NCBI GenBank assembly: GCA_037349315.1
Contig: JBAIAC010000014.1
Location: 26,575,001 to 26,639,000, forward strand
DNA: 64,000 nucleotides
From: Chelydra serpentina
Lineage: Eukaryota > Chordata > Testudines > Chelydridae
Direction of reading: 5' to 3'
Below the pieces are notes generated by a model. That model saw only the letters and a list, made by a program, of their open reading frames with translations, ran no database searches and was not told the origin of the DNA. Position 1 is the stretch's first letter. Every line of letters begins with the position of its first letter. This document shows, piece after piece, positions 1 to 12,900 of this stretch. The translations under genes and the position numbers were made by a program.

Positions 1-874
1 TATCTATGTGAAACAAAGAACTGAATGCATCAAGACAAAGGGAAATTTAAGATGAACATAATGGTATTTTTCCTGACTAAACATCAATTTGACAAAGAGG
101 AAAAGTTTTATGCCAGCTCATAACCAACTTTTAAAACTAACCAACTCCTTTCACCTTTTCTTTATCCAGCTAGGCTCAAAGCCAATTACGCTGGCCTCAT
201 CTCTATTTTTATAACACACTTTAGCTGCACTTGAAAATAGTCAGGTCTTGTTAAACTGTGATACTGATACTACTATTAAGTGAGAATGATTCACTTATAG
301 TTGGTACTTTTACACATATGTGGCGATTTAAGCTGGATTTCAGCCCTGGTGTTCTTTCCCCTGAGGTAAATTTATAGTGCCTGGCCTAGAACTCTTAGCT
401 AGGTTTTAACTGTGTTCTTGATTTGATCACCTAGACTGTTACAACTCCTCCCATCATAACGAAGAGTTTGATTAAATCATCCTGCTAACTGGTTTAGTTA
501 ATAGATTGACCACCCCCACCACAAAAAAAAAAAAAAATCTATCTCCCCACTACCTGCCATTGACCAAATTTGTCAGGAACAATTCTAATGGCACCATCAC
601 TCAGCACCTGACAGATTTTTTGCTACTGTACCATTGAATGTGAAATAGGATCTTGGTTGCACTACCACCTTCTGTTTTGTTTTTAAGCTAACTTTACACC
701 TAAGAACTGACTGTCGAGAAATATTACATAGCTCCACTTTCCTCAAATCATGGGAGTCGTACACACGCACATAAAAGCAGAATCTGGCCAGAAGAATATT
801 CTTTAAAATTTTTATTATACTTTTGTCCATAGTTTGTAGTATGTTATTCAAAGGTCAAAATGAAATTAAAAAAG
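1..874 (-). other. VPS37A: VPS37A intron 9 (partial)
   Basis: Intronic sequence downstream of exon 9 with no further exon and no repeat family that I recognise. It contains an A-run near 522-537. Confidence 0.7.
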
Positions 875-880
875 TTATAC

Positions 881-949
881 CTCACTAAGCTCATGCTGCC
901 TTTGCATCTTCTTTTCAAAGGTGGCTTTCATCTGAGTAAGCTGTTCATA
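881..949 (-). CDS. VPS37A: VPS37A coding exon 9 (last exon inside the window)
   Basis: 69 nt, acceptor AG at 951-950, donor GTATAA at 880-875. It encodes YEQLTQMKATFEKKMQRQHE plus LSE. I see no continuation between 1 and 874, so the remaining C-terminal exons and 3' UTR lie left of the window. Confidence 0.93.
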
Positions 950-3900
950 CTGGGGGGGAAAAATATTTCTTAAAAACAAAGAAAATTTCAGCTATTTCTC
1001 TTCCATAAAATTTATTTTCATTCACTTACTTTATCCAGCACTGTTTGCCTTTTCGCCTCTAGACTGGGTTCCAAAAGTAAATTTTTTTCTGTAAAATAAA
1101 TAAGCTGTTTAATTTTAAGAGACTACGGTTCTGAAAACACACCCATAGTTATAAATATGTTGAAGTCTTACTTGCTAACTCTTCAATGCTTTTCACTAAG
1201 TCATCTTTATCCATTATGATTTGCTTCAGCTGGGGCAGATTCACAAACTGTTCCAGCAAAATATCCTCTTGCTCATTCATATCTGTCAGCTGTGGTATAC
1301 TGGATTAAAAAAAGAAGAGGTTATACAGCAAAAGGCCAATCAAAAATGAAAGCTAGCAACTTATTTGGGATTTCTTTTCCTCCAGCAAAGAAGCCATGTT
1401 GTTTTATCTTTTCTTGCACTGGACAGGCTTTGAAAGGTGGTGTATTAGTGCCTTTAGTTTCAATCTTTACTTCCTTAATGTACTCCTGAATGCGTTATCT
1501 AGTTCTGATGCAACACAATTTGAGAAATTAGACTAGAAATCATCACATTGTTGGCAAATTCTGGAGCCCTATGGAAAAGTTTAGGAGATGATGCATTGAG
1601 TCTACATTTCTCTTTAGTCATCTTGGAAGGCTCAGACTTGCTGGTAATGTTTCTTGAAAAAAACAAACAAAAAAAAACGCTGTGTTATATATTAAGCATA
1701 TGCTACTAGTGCTTACAAGCCTCATATCTAAACTGCTTGTTGACAGCCTGCATAACTTTTGAAACACCCTTAAGAAGGTATTCTCTGTTTCCAGAGACAC
1801 GCAAACTGTTGTTCACCCTGCCAAACTTGGAAATGTATAGGAAAGGTCAATTGATTTGCATTCTACAAGAAAGAGTTTTTGGTTTAGTCAACTATTACAA
1901 CAGGGGTTAAGAGTAGGACATCAGAAGGTGAGTAAATCCATTTTCTGAGACTAATTGAATTGAAGAGTCCATTTATTTCAGACAGATATATCTGGCTTGG
2001 GAGTCTGTTTCAAAAGCCTGAAGGAAATTCTCCAGCGAAGGCTAACTGTTAATGCCTTGCCACAGCTTAAAAAAACCCAATCAGTCAAGTGGGAGTATTT
2101 GTGAGTATCTACACAGTATGGATAAATGTTTATTGTAATACCAAGTATTTACAACGTAAGTTATAAATATTCACAAAAGTGGAAGTCTTTTCTATGGGAG
2201 ACTGCCCTAGGCTGCCTTAATACAGTATATGCCTTCCTGCCTTTTTTGTGACTCTCTTTTTCCAGATGTTACACTCATTGGGTGCCTGGTGATGCACAGG
2301 AAAACAGTTTGAAGGACACAGCAAAAGACTCTTTTCTAGTTTGTCAGAGTAATGTAAGACAGCATTTACCTATAGTTCAATATATTTTCCTATTAAAAAA
2401 CCCTGAGCAAGAAAAAAAACTGAGTTATTAAAAGATATGTAGCAACCTACAGAAACTAAGGACGTCATGGTAAATATGAGTACTGTTTTCTCCTAATGAA
2501 ACTTTTTGGTGGCTATCTAGCAACAAGAAAAAATATATATTTTCCAGTTGAAGCAGTAATTGTCATATGCATTACCACAAAGTAACTTCTTTTCTCTCCA
2601 AGATCTTACCTTAATTCTGAGAGCTCTGGAAATGCATCAGGAACATCAGGCATCTTGTAACTGAAGCCATTCTGGCCCACCTGAACAGAAGTTTAAAAGT
2701 ATTATTTAAAAACTTTGAATAGTAATTTCTTTCTTTTGCTTCTAATCTCATCTAAAAAGCCCTTGCCATAGCGATAATGGTTGCCTCCGCACATATCTGC
2801 CCTGAGAAGGATTTATATTCAAAGTCTGGACTAGCTCTGAGAGATGTAGGTGTAGACTGCTTAAATGATAAATCTCACTACACATACAAACCTGTAATAG
2901 TGCTTCTGTTGTTGGAACAGGTAATGGCAGGTTTGTGATCAAGCCATAGGATGGAGCAGCGGGTTTGTCTGTAGGGTAACCTGATTCAGCAACTGGCACA
3001 GAAGCTATTGATCTATTTGTTTCTTGTGGTGGGTATGGAGGAAGAAACGGAAAACTCTGAGGAGTATAAGGAGGCATTCCAGCTGGTTTACTGTAAAGAC
3101 TAAAAAAATTTTACCATCAGCAACTAATTGTTTACTGTTCATTTATGATATTTTAATAATACATATGAAATTACTAGCACACATGCAAGGTGCAGGGTTG
3201 TTGAGCTTTTGAAGTAGTACACAAGTATTTATTATCTCAAAAGTAATAATAAAAGTGAGAATAATAAAAATGATAATTCTGCAAGAGATACTTTACCATA
3301 TGTTGCTATTTATACAATACTACTTAGAAAGTTTTTCATAATGCAGTAAGTTCAATTGTCTCTCTATCTCGGTAAAGAGTTGAAAAACAAAGTTATATGC
3401 TCTCAGATGAAATGTAGAGCCAATTGCAAATGTAAACTCAAGTTTTATGCCTCTGAGAAATTTGTGAAAACCTCAATTTAAACCTGGCTTCCACTAAGAA
3501 GCCCTTAATAAAATCAGCTGCAGTGTCTATTAGGGTTTGTTCACCCTACAAAACTTAAGAGCATCAGCAACAGATAAAGCTTTTAAGCCGTTTCTGAAGT
3601 GATTAACTTTTTTTTAATTCAAAATTGCATTTGAGATTGCTTGTCAGTGCTCAATAATTTCTGAAGAATGGACAAGGCTATAGTGTCTCCTTTGCATATT
3701 TTAATCTAATTATCTATCAGACAGATTCACAAATGAATTAAAGAAAAGTTGCCTCCTAGTTTGGGAGTTTCAGATCCTAAGATTATCAGCAGGGCACCCA
3801 GGAACAAACTGCTTACAGGAATCATTGCCCGAAGTGCTTGTTTTCCTAGTGGTATACATTCATTAATTTTCAGAAACATAAAAGCACTAAAATCAAATCA

Positions 3901-6900
3901 ACATGCTAATACAGGAAAGCCAACTATATTTATCATTTTAAAATTGACCCTAAGCGGCCAGATCCATGCCTATCAACTGGCTGAATTATATATTTCCAGT
4001 CTGAAACAAAACCATTTTTTGGACTTTTTGCCTCTCCTCCAACTAATTTACATACTAATTGTTTCCAGTTTGTTCCTTGACATACTCTTACATTCATACA
4101 TTTCCTAAGAAAATCTAAAGATAAATCTGGAAATTGCTTGTCCAGGTTTTGCATACACTTGAAAATGGTCTGATCTCTCAATTTTACCTTTATGTATACT
4201 TACTATGGAAATGGCGTTGAGCTAGGAGCCAAAGCTGGAGGATTCTTCCAAAACTCATCCAGTAAGCTCTGAATAATTTTTCCAAGGTCAGAGTGCATTG
4301 TGAACTGGTAGAGAACAAAATCTATATTATATTTAGCACTCCTAACGTATCAAAGAAGCTCAGCAAAAAAGAAATGCATGATTTCTTTTGAATGCAATTG
4401 TGACGTTATTGACATAAACTGTGACTGTATAGATCACTGTTGCAACCAAGATCATATAGTGGCACCATATCTTGTACAAAGGAGGTTAAGTAAGGTATCT
4501 ATGACAGGGTTATGATTTGCTGGTTATGATTATGCTATCTGTATACATATATCATTTTTGTATTTAAAAGTTATAAGTATTGGCGCTATACTGTCTGTAT
4601 TTCAAACTTGTGCTATGCTTCTGGGTGACATCCCAGGCAATTTGGCGTCAGCACTGCCTAGCCTGCTGATGGCCCATTAAGTACCATCAGCTATACAATT
4701 GACCCATTGAGAGAAGGCAGATACACCTTGTGACTCAGCAAGGCATGCAGTGATATGCCTATGGACAGAACTCTAAGATTTTCCCATGCCATGTGTTGAG
4801 TAGCTTGTTTTTGGAACAAAGGAAGCACAGGCCACATGGCAAGAGACTAGAGGCCTTGGCTACACTCACGAGTTACAGCGCAATAAAACTGCCTGCAGCG
4901 CTGCAACTCACTAACTGGCTACACTCGCAAGGCACGTGCAGCGCTGCATCTCCTCAGGTACAGCGCTGCATGTACTCCACCTCTCCGAGAGGAATAACGT
5001 TTGTTGCGCTGCTGCTGGTGCGCTGCGGCTACAGTGTGGTCACCCAATGCGCTGTTATTGGCCTCCAGAAGTATTCGGAAGTATCCCACAACGCCTGTTC
5101 TAGCCACTCTGGTCATCAATTAGCACTCTACTGCCCTGGCCTCAGGTGATCAACCGCCACTCCGACCCTTTAAATTCCTTTGGAATTTTAAATATCCCCT
5201 TCCTGTTTGCTCAGCCAGGCGTGGAGTGCTCTCAGCGCATCTTTCCAGGTAACCATGCCTCCACGTGCGAGACGAGCCCCAGTATGGAGCAATGGCGAGC
5301 TGCTGGACCTCATCGCTGTTCGGGGGGAGGAAGCTGTCCAGTCCCAGCTGCGATCCAGCCAGAGGAATTTCGATACTTTCGGCCAGATATCAAGGGCCAT
5401 GATTGAAAGGGGCCATGACCGGGACGCAATGCAGTGCAGGATAAAAGTAAAGGAGCTGCGGAGTGCGTACCGCAAAGCCCGCGAGGCAAACAAGCGCTCG
5501 GGTGCTCCCCCCACAACCTGCCGATTCTACCAAGAGCTGGATGCAATACTTGGGGTTGACCCCACTACTCTTCCGAGCACCACCGTGGACGCGGGAGGAG
5601 GAGGAGGATGAGGAGGAGGGGGTTGAAGAAAACAGAAGCGAGGGTGCTGTGGCTGGGGGAGACACCCCTGACTCCCTGGGTGCATGCAGCCAGGAGCTCT
5701 TCTCGAGCCAGGAGGAAGGGAGCCAGTCGCAGCAGCCGGTACGCGCTGGGAGAGAAAGAGAAGAACAGGTTCGCGGTAAGCAGCTTTTATTTTCAGGAAG
5801 GAGTTTTTTCGGTGTTGGGTCCTTGGGCGAGGAGGGTTTGGGCTGCATGCATGCCTAGATGCGGAAGAGCGCATTGATGTGGTCTATCACATCGGAGAAA
5901 TCGGCCACTGTAATCTCTTCGAAAGTCTCAGCCAGGACGTGGGCAATGTGCTTGCGCAGGTTCATTGGGAGAGCCGCCGTGGTCCTTGTCCCAGTCAGGG
6001 TAACGTGTCCGCGCCACTGTGCCGCGAGGGGACCATTGCTGCACACAGGCAAGCTGCATATGGGCCAGGGCGGAAGCCACATTGCAGTAGAAGACCCTCC
6101 CTTGCTTCCCCGGACACCCTCAGCAGCGAGCGAACTCCTGTGGAAAATGTGGTGATAGTGTTCTGTGTAGGTTCCCCCTGCAGCTGTTGGCTCTCCCCAA
6201 GGCACAGAAACCCGTCGGACAGTACATCCGCGAAACGATCAGTCCCCCTTTACCCTGTGTTTACTCACCATTTTGGGGCTCCCGTGGGTTCTGTGTGCTC
6301 TGTTTGGGACGGGAAAATTGTGCTGTTTTGGAGACTGTGTGTGCCCTCCTTAAGTGTGGGGGAATCATTGCTCTGTCTGGCATAAAACAATGATGCCTCT
6401 GTTAAATGTTGCATTTTGCCTTCCAGATGCAACCTTGAGATCTCCGCCATCCTTCTTATCACCGGCTGAGAGACTACAAAGGCTCATGAAGAGGCCCAGA
6501 AGAACGAAAGAAGACATGCTGCAGGAAGTTATGAAACAGTCTCTTAAAGAGAATCAAAAGGCTCGGGAGTGGAGGGAGAGTGAAAGCAGGCTCCGCCAGG
6601 AAAACGCAGCGCAGAGGCAGCAAAGCATGCAGCTCCGGCACGAAAGCACAAAGGAACTGATTAGCATCATGGCGCGCCAAGCGGACTCTATCCAGGCGCT
6701 CGTCGCCATGCAGGCGGAGCAGTACCGCGCCCGCCCCCCCCCCTGCAGCCAGTGTCCCAAAACACTTGTGCCCCCATGTCACCACCTGCCCACTTCACCC
6801 AACATACAGGTTCTTATCGCCTACACCAGATGCCCCCAACACCTGTAGCTTCACCAGACAGCCCTGGAAACTATGACCCTTACTCACTGCACTCAACTCC

Positions 6901-9900
6901 CATCCCGAATTATAGACATCCCAGGTCCAGCACTCACTGCACAGCACTCCAGACAGGAAGCCCGAGTATGAAAGCAGGACATACCATACCCTGTGATTGA
7001 ACCCTTCCCCACACCACCCACCACCCCCTTGCCCTTTCTGTCTCACAAGCAGTTGTGTTTCTTTTTAATACATGTATTTTCTCTGTAATAAACGGATTCT
7101 TTAGATGTGCAAACAATCTTTATTATTGCATAAGGAAAAAAGATACCTTAGCCCAGGAAAGAAACAGGCAACGCAAGTGAGCTGAGCAAACACAAATCAG
7201 CTTAGCAAAGACAGATAACTGATAACATTGGAACCACTTCACTTCAGGGTCGTGCAGGGCAGCACACATTACTGGTGGTTGTCAGCCTCAAACTTCTCCC
7301 TCAAGGCATCCCTAATCCTTGCAGCCCCACGCTGGGCCCCTGTAATAGCCCTGCTCTCTGGCTGTGCAAATTCAGCCTCCAGGTGTTGAACCTCTGAGGT
7401 CCACGCCTGAGTGAACATTTCACCCTTCCCTTCACAAATATTATGGAGGGTACAGCACGCGGATATAACCGCGGGGATGCTGTGTTCAGCCAAGTCCAGC
7501 TTCCCATATAGAGATCGCCAGCGGCCCTTCAAACGGCCAAAAGCACACTCCACAGTCATTCTGCACCTGCTCAGCCTGTAGTTTAACCGTTCCTTGCTGG
7601 TGTCAAGGCTCCCTGTGTAGGGTTTCATGAGCCACGGCATTAAAGGGTACGCGGGGTCTCCAAGGATCACAGTGGGCATTTCAATTTCCCCTACCGTGAT
7701 CTTCCGGTCTGGGAAAAAAGTCCCGGACTGCATCTTCCGGAACAGGGCAGTGTTCCGAAAGATGCGTGCATCATGCACCTTTCCGGGCCAGCCTGCGTTG
7801 ATGTCAATGAAACGCCCACGGTGATCCACAAGCGCCTGGAGAACCATGGAGAAATACCCCTTCCAATTAATGTACTCGGATGCTAGGTGGGGTGGTGCCA
7901 GAATAGGAATATGCGTCCCATCTATAGCCCCTCCGCAGTTAGGGAAACCCATTTGTTCAAAGCCAGCCACAATGTCCTGCACGTTACCCGGAGTCACGGT
8001 TCTTCTGAGCAGGATGCGATTAATGGCCTTGCAAACTTGCATCAGCACGATCCCAACGGTCGACTTTCCCACTCCAAACTGGTTCGCTACTGATCGATAG
8101 CAGTCCGGAGTTGCGAGCTTCCAGATTGCAATAGCCACTCGCTTCTCCACCGTCAGGGCAGCTCTCAATCTCGTGTCCTTGCGCCGCAGGGCGGGGGCGA
8201 GCTCCTCACACAGCCCCATGAAAGTAGCTTTTCTCATTCGAAAGTTCTGCACCCACTGCTCGTCATCCCAGACTTGCATGACAATGTGATCCCACCACTC
8301 TGTGCTGGTTTCCCGAGCCCAAAAGCGGCGTTCCACGGTGCATAGCATGTCCGTGAATGCCACAAGCAAGTTAGTGTCGTACGCGTTTTGCGTGACAATT
8401 TCATCGTCATCGTCGGACTCCTCGCTGTCACTGTGGATCTTAAGGAACAGCTCGACTGCCAAACGTGACGTGCTGGCGAGACTCGTCAGTATTTTGCTCA
8501 CCAGGTCGGGATCCATTTTCCCGCTGACCGAAACGGAGCACAGATCACGCTACAAAGAAACGGTTGAAAGATGGCGCAAATTGTGGCCGGAAACACAGGG
8601 ATTGCTGGGATGCGAAGCGATGCATCACGGGGCGTTGGGACAGGACCCAGAATGCACCATACCCCACGCCCCCTTCCCACAACCCACGGCGCCAGAATTG
8701 GAAGAGGTGTTCTGTGGGATACCCGCCCATAATGCACCTCTCCCAAAACCGCTGTAAGTGCCGCAAATGTAGCCACGTCAGTGGTAGTTACTGCGCTGGC
8801 GGCTGCCAGTGTGGACAGGCTGCAGCGCTTTCCCTACTCAGCTGTACGAACACGGGTTTAACTAACAGCGCTGTACATCTGCAAGTGTAGCCAAGGCCTA
8901 GAAAAGGCAGCTGCATTTCCTCAATCTTGTCTTCAATTCTGCTCCTTACCTCTGGAGGAACTCTGCTACACTGAAGCTCTGAACAAAGGACTGAATGAGC
9001 CATCCAAGCTCTGGATGTACTCCAGGGACTTGATTTGAACTTGTAGTTTATTCCATCACTGCTCCAAGTCTGAACCAAGAACTTTGCCATTACTGTATGT
9101 AATTGATTCCATTTAACCTATTTTAACTCTCATCTATATTTCTTTCTTTTATGAATAAACCTTTAGATTTTAGATTCTAAAGAATTGGCAACAGCATGAT
9201 TTGTGGGTAAGATCTGACTTATATATTGACCTGGGTCTGGGGCTTGGTCCTTTGGGATCGGGAGAACCCTTTTTCTTTTACTGGGGTATTGGTTTTCATA
9301 ACCATTTGTCCCCATAATGAGTGGCACTGGTGGTGATACTGGGAAACTGGAGTGTCTAAAGGAATTGTTTGTATAACTTATGGTTAGCCAGTGGGGTGAG
9401 ACCAAAGTCCTCTTTGTTTGGCTGGTTTGGTGTGGTTTAGAAGTGGAGAAACCCCAGCCTTGGGCTGTAACTGCCCTGCTCTAAGCAATTTGTCATGAAT
9501 TGTGTCCCGCAAGAGGTCGCATCGTTACAGCAATATCATATGAATATGCCTAAACATGAGTTATAACTCATGTATAATCGCATCCACATTAGGTTATGTA
9601 ACAGTACAGAAACAGATAGTTAAAGTGATAACTCAAAGTGTGTGTAAACAAGCCCTTAGGGTTTTTAATAAGTCATTTCTTTAAGAGTGGAAGCCTCCTG
9701 AGCTGTGAGTGGGTGCTGGAAATTTATGTACATCTTCCATTATCAGATATGGGCTATCTATATATGAAACTGTTTGACAGAAAGATGACTAAACAGACCT
9801 AATGCTCATCTGAAAGCTCAATAAGTTAACACATTAATCTGAAACAAAAAGCCATTCAAAGAGTCAAAACTACAAAATTGGCTCTGTTATTTCAAAGTAT

Positions 9901-12900
9901 CCAAAAATGACTGGGAATTTCCTAGAAAGAATTTTCCACTAAATGAACTGTAGTAAAACAACTCCGATATATACATGTTCTGGCTGAGAAAACAAATGAA
10001 AGACATATTATATTGTGTTATTTGGGATAGCTAACATCTTTAAGACCTGCTTAGTGTTGCATGCATCAGTAAATTGCAAAGTAATCTAATTTTAGACTAC
10101 AACAATTTCACAACAAAGCAGGAAGACGTTTTTGCAAATCAGTCTTAAGTCACAACACATGGTGCTATCCATATTTAAGAAACCTTATAGTAACCCTCCA
10201 AGTCACTGAAACTTACAGTAGTGCAATAGAAGTTGTTCTGAGCGATTATTCAGGAATACTGAGAGTTTTGTTGTTTTTACACAAAGCACATATAGATTAA
10301 GTTTTGTATTCCTAGTAATTTGTTGTTAGATGTACTAGAGAAGTCAGAGTGCTACATATATGAAATCTGTTATATAACCATTAGGGTGTGACTTACAAAT
10401 TTTACATACATTGTTTATTAATGGACATGCCACATACACTCCTTGTTTGTCCATCAAGTGATGTCTTATTGGTGGGAAAACACTGATCACCGGTTTTTCC
10501 TGAGGAAACTGAGGAGGAAGCAAGCTGTAAACACAAAAATACTTTATTATTATTGGCATTTTTAACTGTTTGTGATAAGCTTGTCTTATTAGGAATGTGT
10601 TGCATTAAGAAAAAATATCAGATAATCCTACTTCCTAACAGGAAAAACTATGGAGACAGAGTGAGGTGCACAAGAGGAATTTTTACTTCAGGTATTCTAC
10701 TAAATTTGTGGAAAAAAATGAGTCAGTAATGAGTCAGTAATAGGAGTGGTGACCTCTTTGAATACTTCTTTTCTGGGATCAGATCAGTTTAAACAGCAGG
10801 AAAAACCCTGCATGATCTCTCTTCAATAAAAGGAAGAGAATGTTAATCAGAATGTTAAATGTCACTGAGGAGGGCAATTGGACTGAGAAAAGGAGAGAGC
10901 AGATTGTACTCTCAAATGCAGCTGAATAGGCTTAAATACCTCCATGGTGTTTTGCAATATATAAACTTTGGGCTTACTTATAACAGAAGACACACTGTAG
11001 CAAGCCAGGGTGTGAATCTACAGCTTGCATTGTGGACCCTGCAATGCACTAAAAGTTTGCTAGTACACTTATACATACTCCTGTTTCAAACAGCAGCATG
11101 TGAAAGTACACTATGGAACTTTTAGTGCACTGGAACAGGGTCTACACAGGACATTACCACGTGGCAAGCTAGTGTGCTACAGATTCACACCCTGGCTTGC
11201 CACACACTAATGTCCCATGTAGACAAGCCCTTGGAGAGAAAAGGGCGATGCCCTGGGAACCACAGGAGGATTAGGCTCTGTGACCAGGCACCAGAGCAAA
11301 TGCTCTAGGCTAAAGCAGTAAAAATGTGCAACTAGAACAGCCTAGGGCGCCAGAGACCACAACATGCAAATTCAGAGTAAACACTGTAAAAAACTTAGAG
11401 TAGAAAAGATGAATGAATGAAATAATGATCTTGTATGACTGATGTTTTAGTACAGAGAATAAAGAAAATTAAAGAAAAGTTTCTATTAGTAATTCAATTC
11501 AAACTTTAGAAACTGCTTGCCATTTTATGTGATTTCTTGCTGAAAAAATGTAGGCTTGCTTTGGAACTGAGCCTGAAAATATGACAGGTGCTTAACTTTG
11601 AGCATTTACTAGTACAGTAAAGATAAGCACATCTTTAAGTATTTGCAGGAATGGGGCCTTAAGTTTTATTATTGTTACTATTTACAAGGTAAGTTTTTAA
11701 GTTCCTAAAGTTGTGTTTAAGTAGATCTTGTGCTACTCACATGTTAACATTAATTGTCAGGTTGTTTATGGTGAATGGCAACCTATATTCCACATCTTTC
11801 TGTATTTCGGCAATTCTATAAAGGAAAAAATTGTTAGAGTCCAATTAATAGTAGAGTCAACATTCACAAGCTTACAGACATTACTTTGATTTGTTTTTCT
11901 ACTATACTTGCAAAAAATGAATGAAAACAAATTGTTGCAATTACTTAACATCTTCACAGAATGCTGACCTAGATAAAATTAAAAAGAGAAGGATGGTTGT
12001 GAATTTTAAAGACACATGACTGCAGGCAGTGTACATAAAGGCACTAGAAAAATCCAGGCTTTGTAAATGTAATGTCATCTCCATTTCCCCAAAACATAAT
12101 TAATCCTTCTAATTGCAAAGATAATCTTCATACTCTGAACAGATTCCTGGTTGCCTTTGTTTCAGTGTGTAGCCAGGCAGACTGAAAGAACAAGACAAAG
12201 GGCTTATCTACACCATGCAGCTTTTAACGACAAAGCTGTGTCGACACAGCCTTGTCACTAAAAGTCAGCGTGTGTAAACGCTCTGTCGGTACTTTGTCGG
12301 CACTTTTGCGGACAAAATACTTCCAGTCGTGTGAGCAGCGTTAGCTTTGTCGGCAGGAGAGCGCTCCTGTCGACAAAGCCGCGTTCACACTGCCACTTGC
12401 GTCGGGAAAACTTTTGTCTTTTGCAGGGGGCTTTTTAAAGTACCTGTGAAAGACAAACGTTTTGTTGAAATTTCGCAGTGTAGACACATACCCTAAGAAG
12501 TGTGTGAACTTCTTGACCTAGTTTATGATAAATTAAATACCCACTTCATCAATTCACTGAAACTTTTCCTATTAGCCTGTCAAAAGTGATGTGCTATAGC
12601 TTTGCCATAATAGATGAATTTTATATAGCAAATTTTTTCTGTAGTTGAAGCGCTATATAAGAACTACGTGAGCTAGCTATAGAAAGTGCCATTCCTGCAT
12701 AGTTGTGTTACAGTCTATTTTAAGAGTTATTAAAATTTAATCTAGTACAATAAACCCATAGCATGTCATTTCTGACAAACAGGGGAAAGTGAAATACATA
12801 TATATAAGATACTTTCAAACTGGAAGTCATATTTAAAACAAAATGCTTTACTTGTGTTGCTAAAAGTATCTTGTTTGCTAATTATTCATCTTTTGTTATT

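Larger units (their letters stand above)
4852..8898. mobile_element. PIF/Harbinger DNA transposon, two-gene, 4.05 kb
   Basis: Terminal inverted repeats start GGCCTTGGCTACACT at 4852 and at 8898 on the opposite strand. They are flanked by the direct repeat TAGA (4848-4851 and 8899-8902). Subterminal palindromes CAGCGCTG occur at 4896, 4939, 4961 and 8866, plus a partial copy near 8823, and are plausible transposase-binding sites. The element has the classic Harbinger gene pair: a Myb/SANT-like DNA-binding gene on the plus strand and a DDE transposase on the minus strand, converging on facing poly(A) signals near 7087-7124. It is inserted inside the solo LTR. The usual family duplication is 3 bp (TWA), so the 4-bp TAGA repeat is noteworthy or partly coincidental. 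Confidence 0.9.
4399..9529 (+). mobile_element. Solo retroviral LTR, interrupted by a Harbinger transposon
   Basis: The LTR begins TGTGACG at 4399 and ends CGTTACA at 9529, a near-perfect inverted terminal match with TG...CA ends. It is flanked by the direct repeat GCAAT at 4394-4398 and 9530-9534. Without the insertion it is about 1.08 kb (4399-4851 plus 8899-9529). A plus-strand polyadenylation signal AATAAA lies near 9152. No internal retroviral genes remain, so recombination between two LTRs left a solo copy, antisense to VPS37A within intron 3. A 5-bp duplication fits retroviral integration; the family was not identified. Confidence 0.8.

Noticed and set aside
7627..8100. Plus-strand frames opposite the Harbinger transposase
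   Set aside because: They are shadows of the minus-strand transposase and have no family features of their own.
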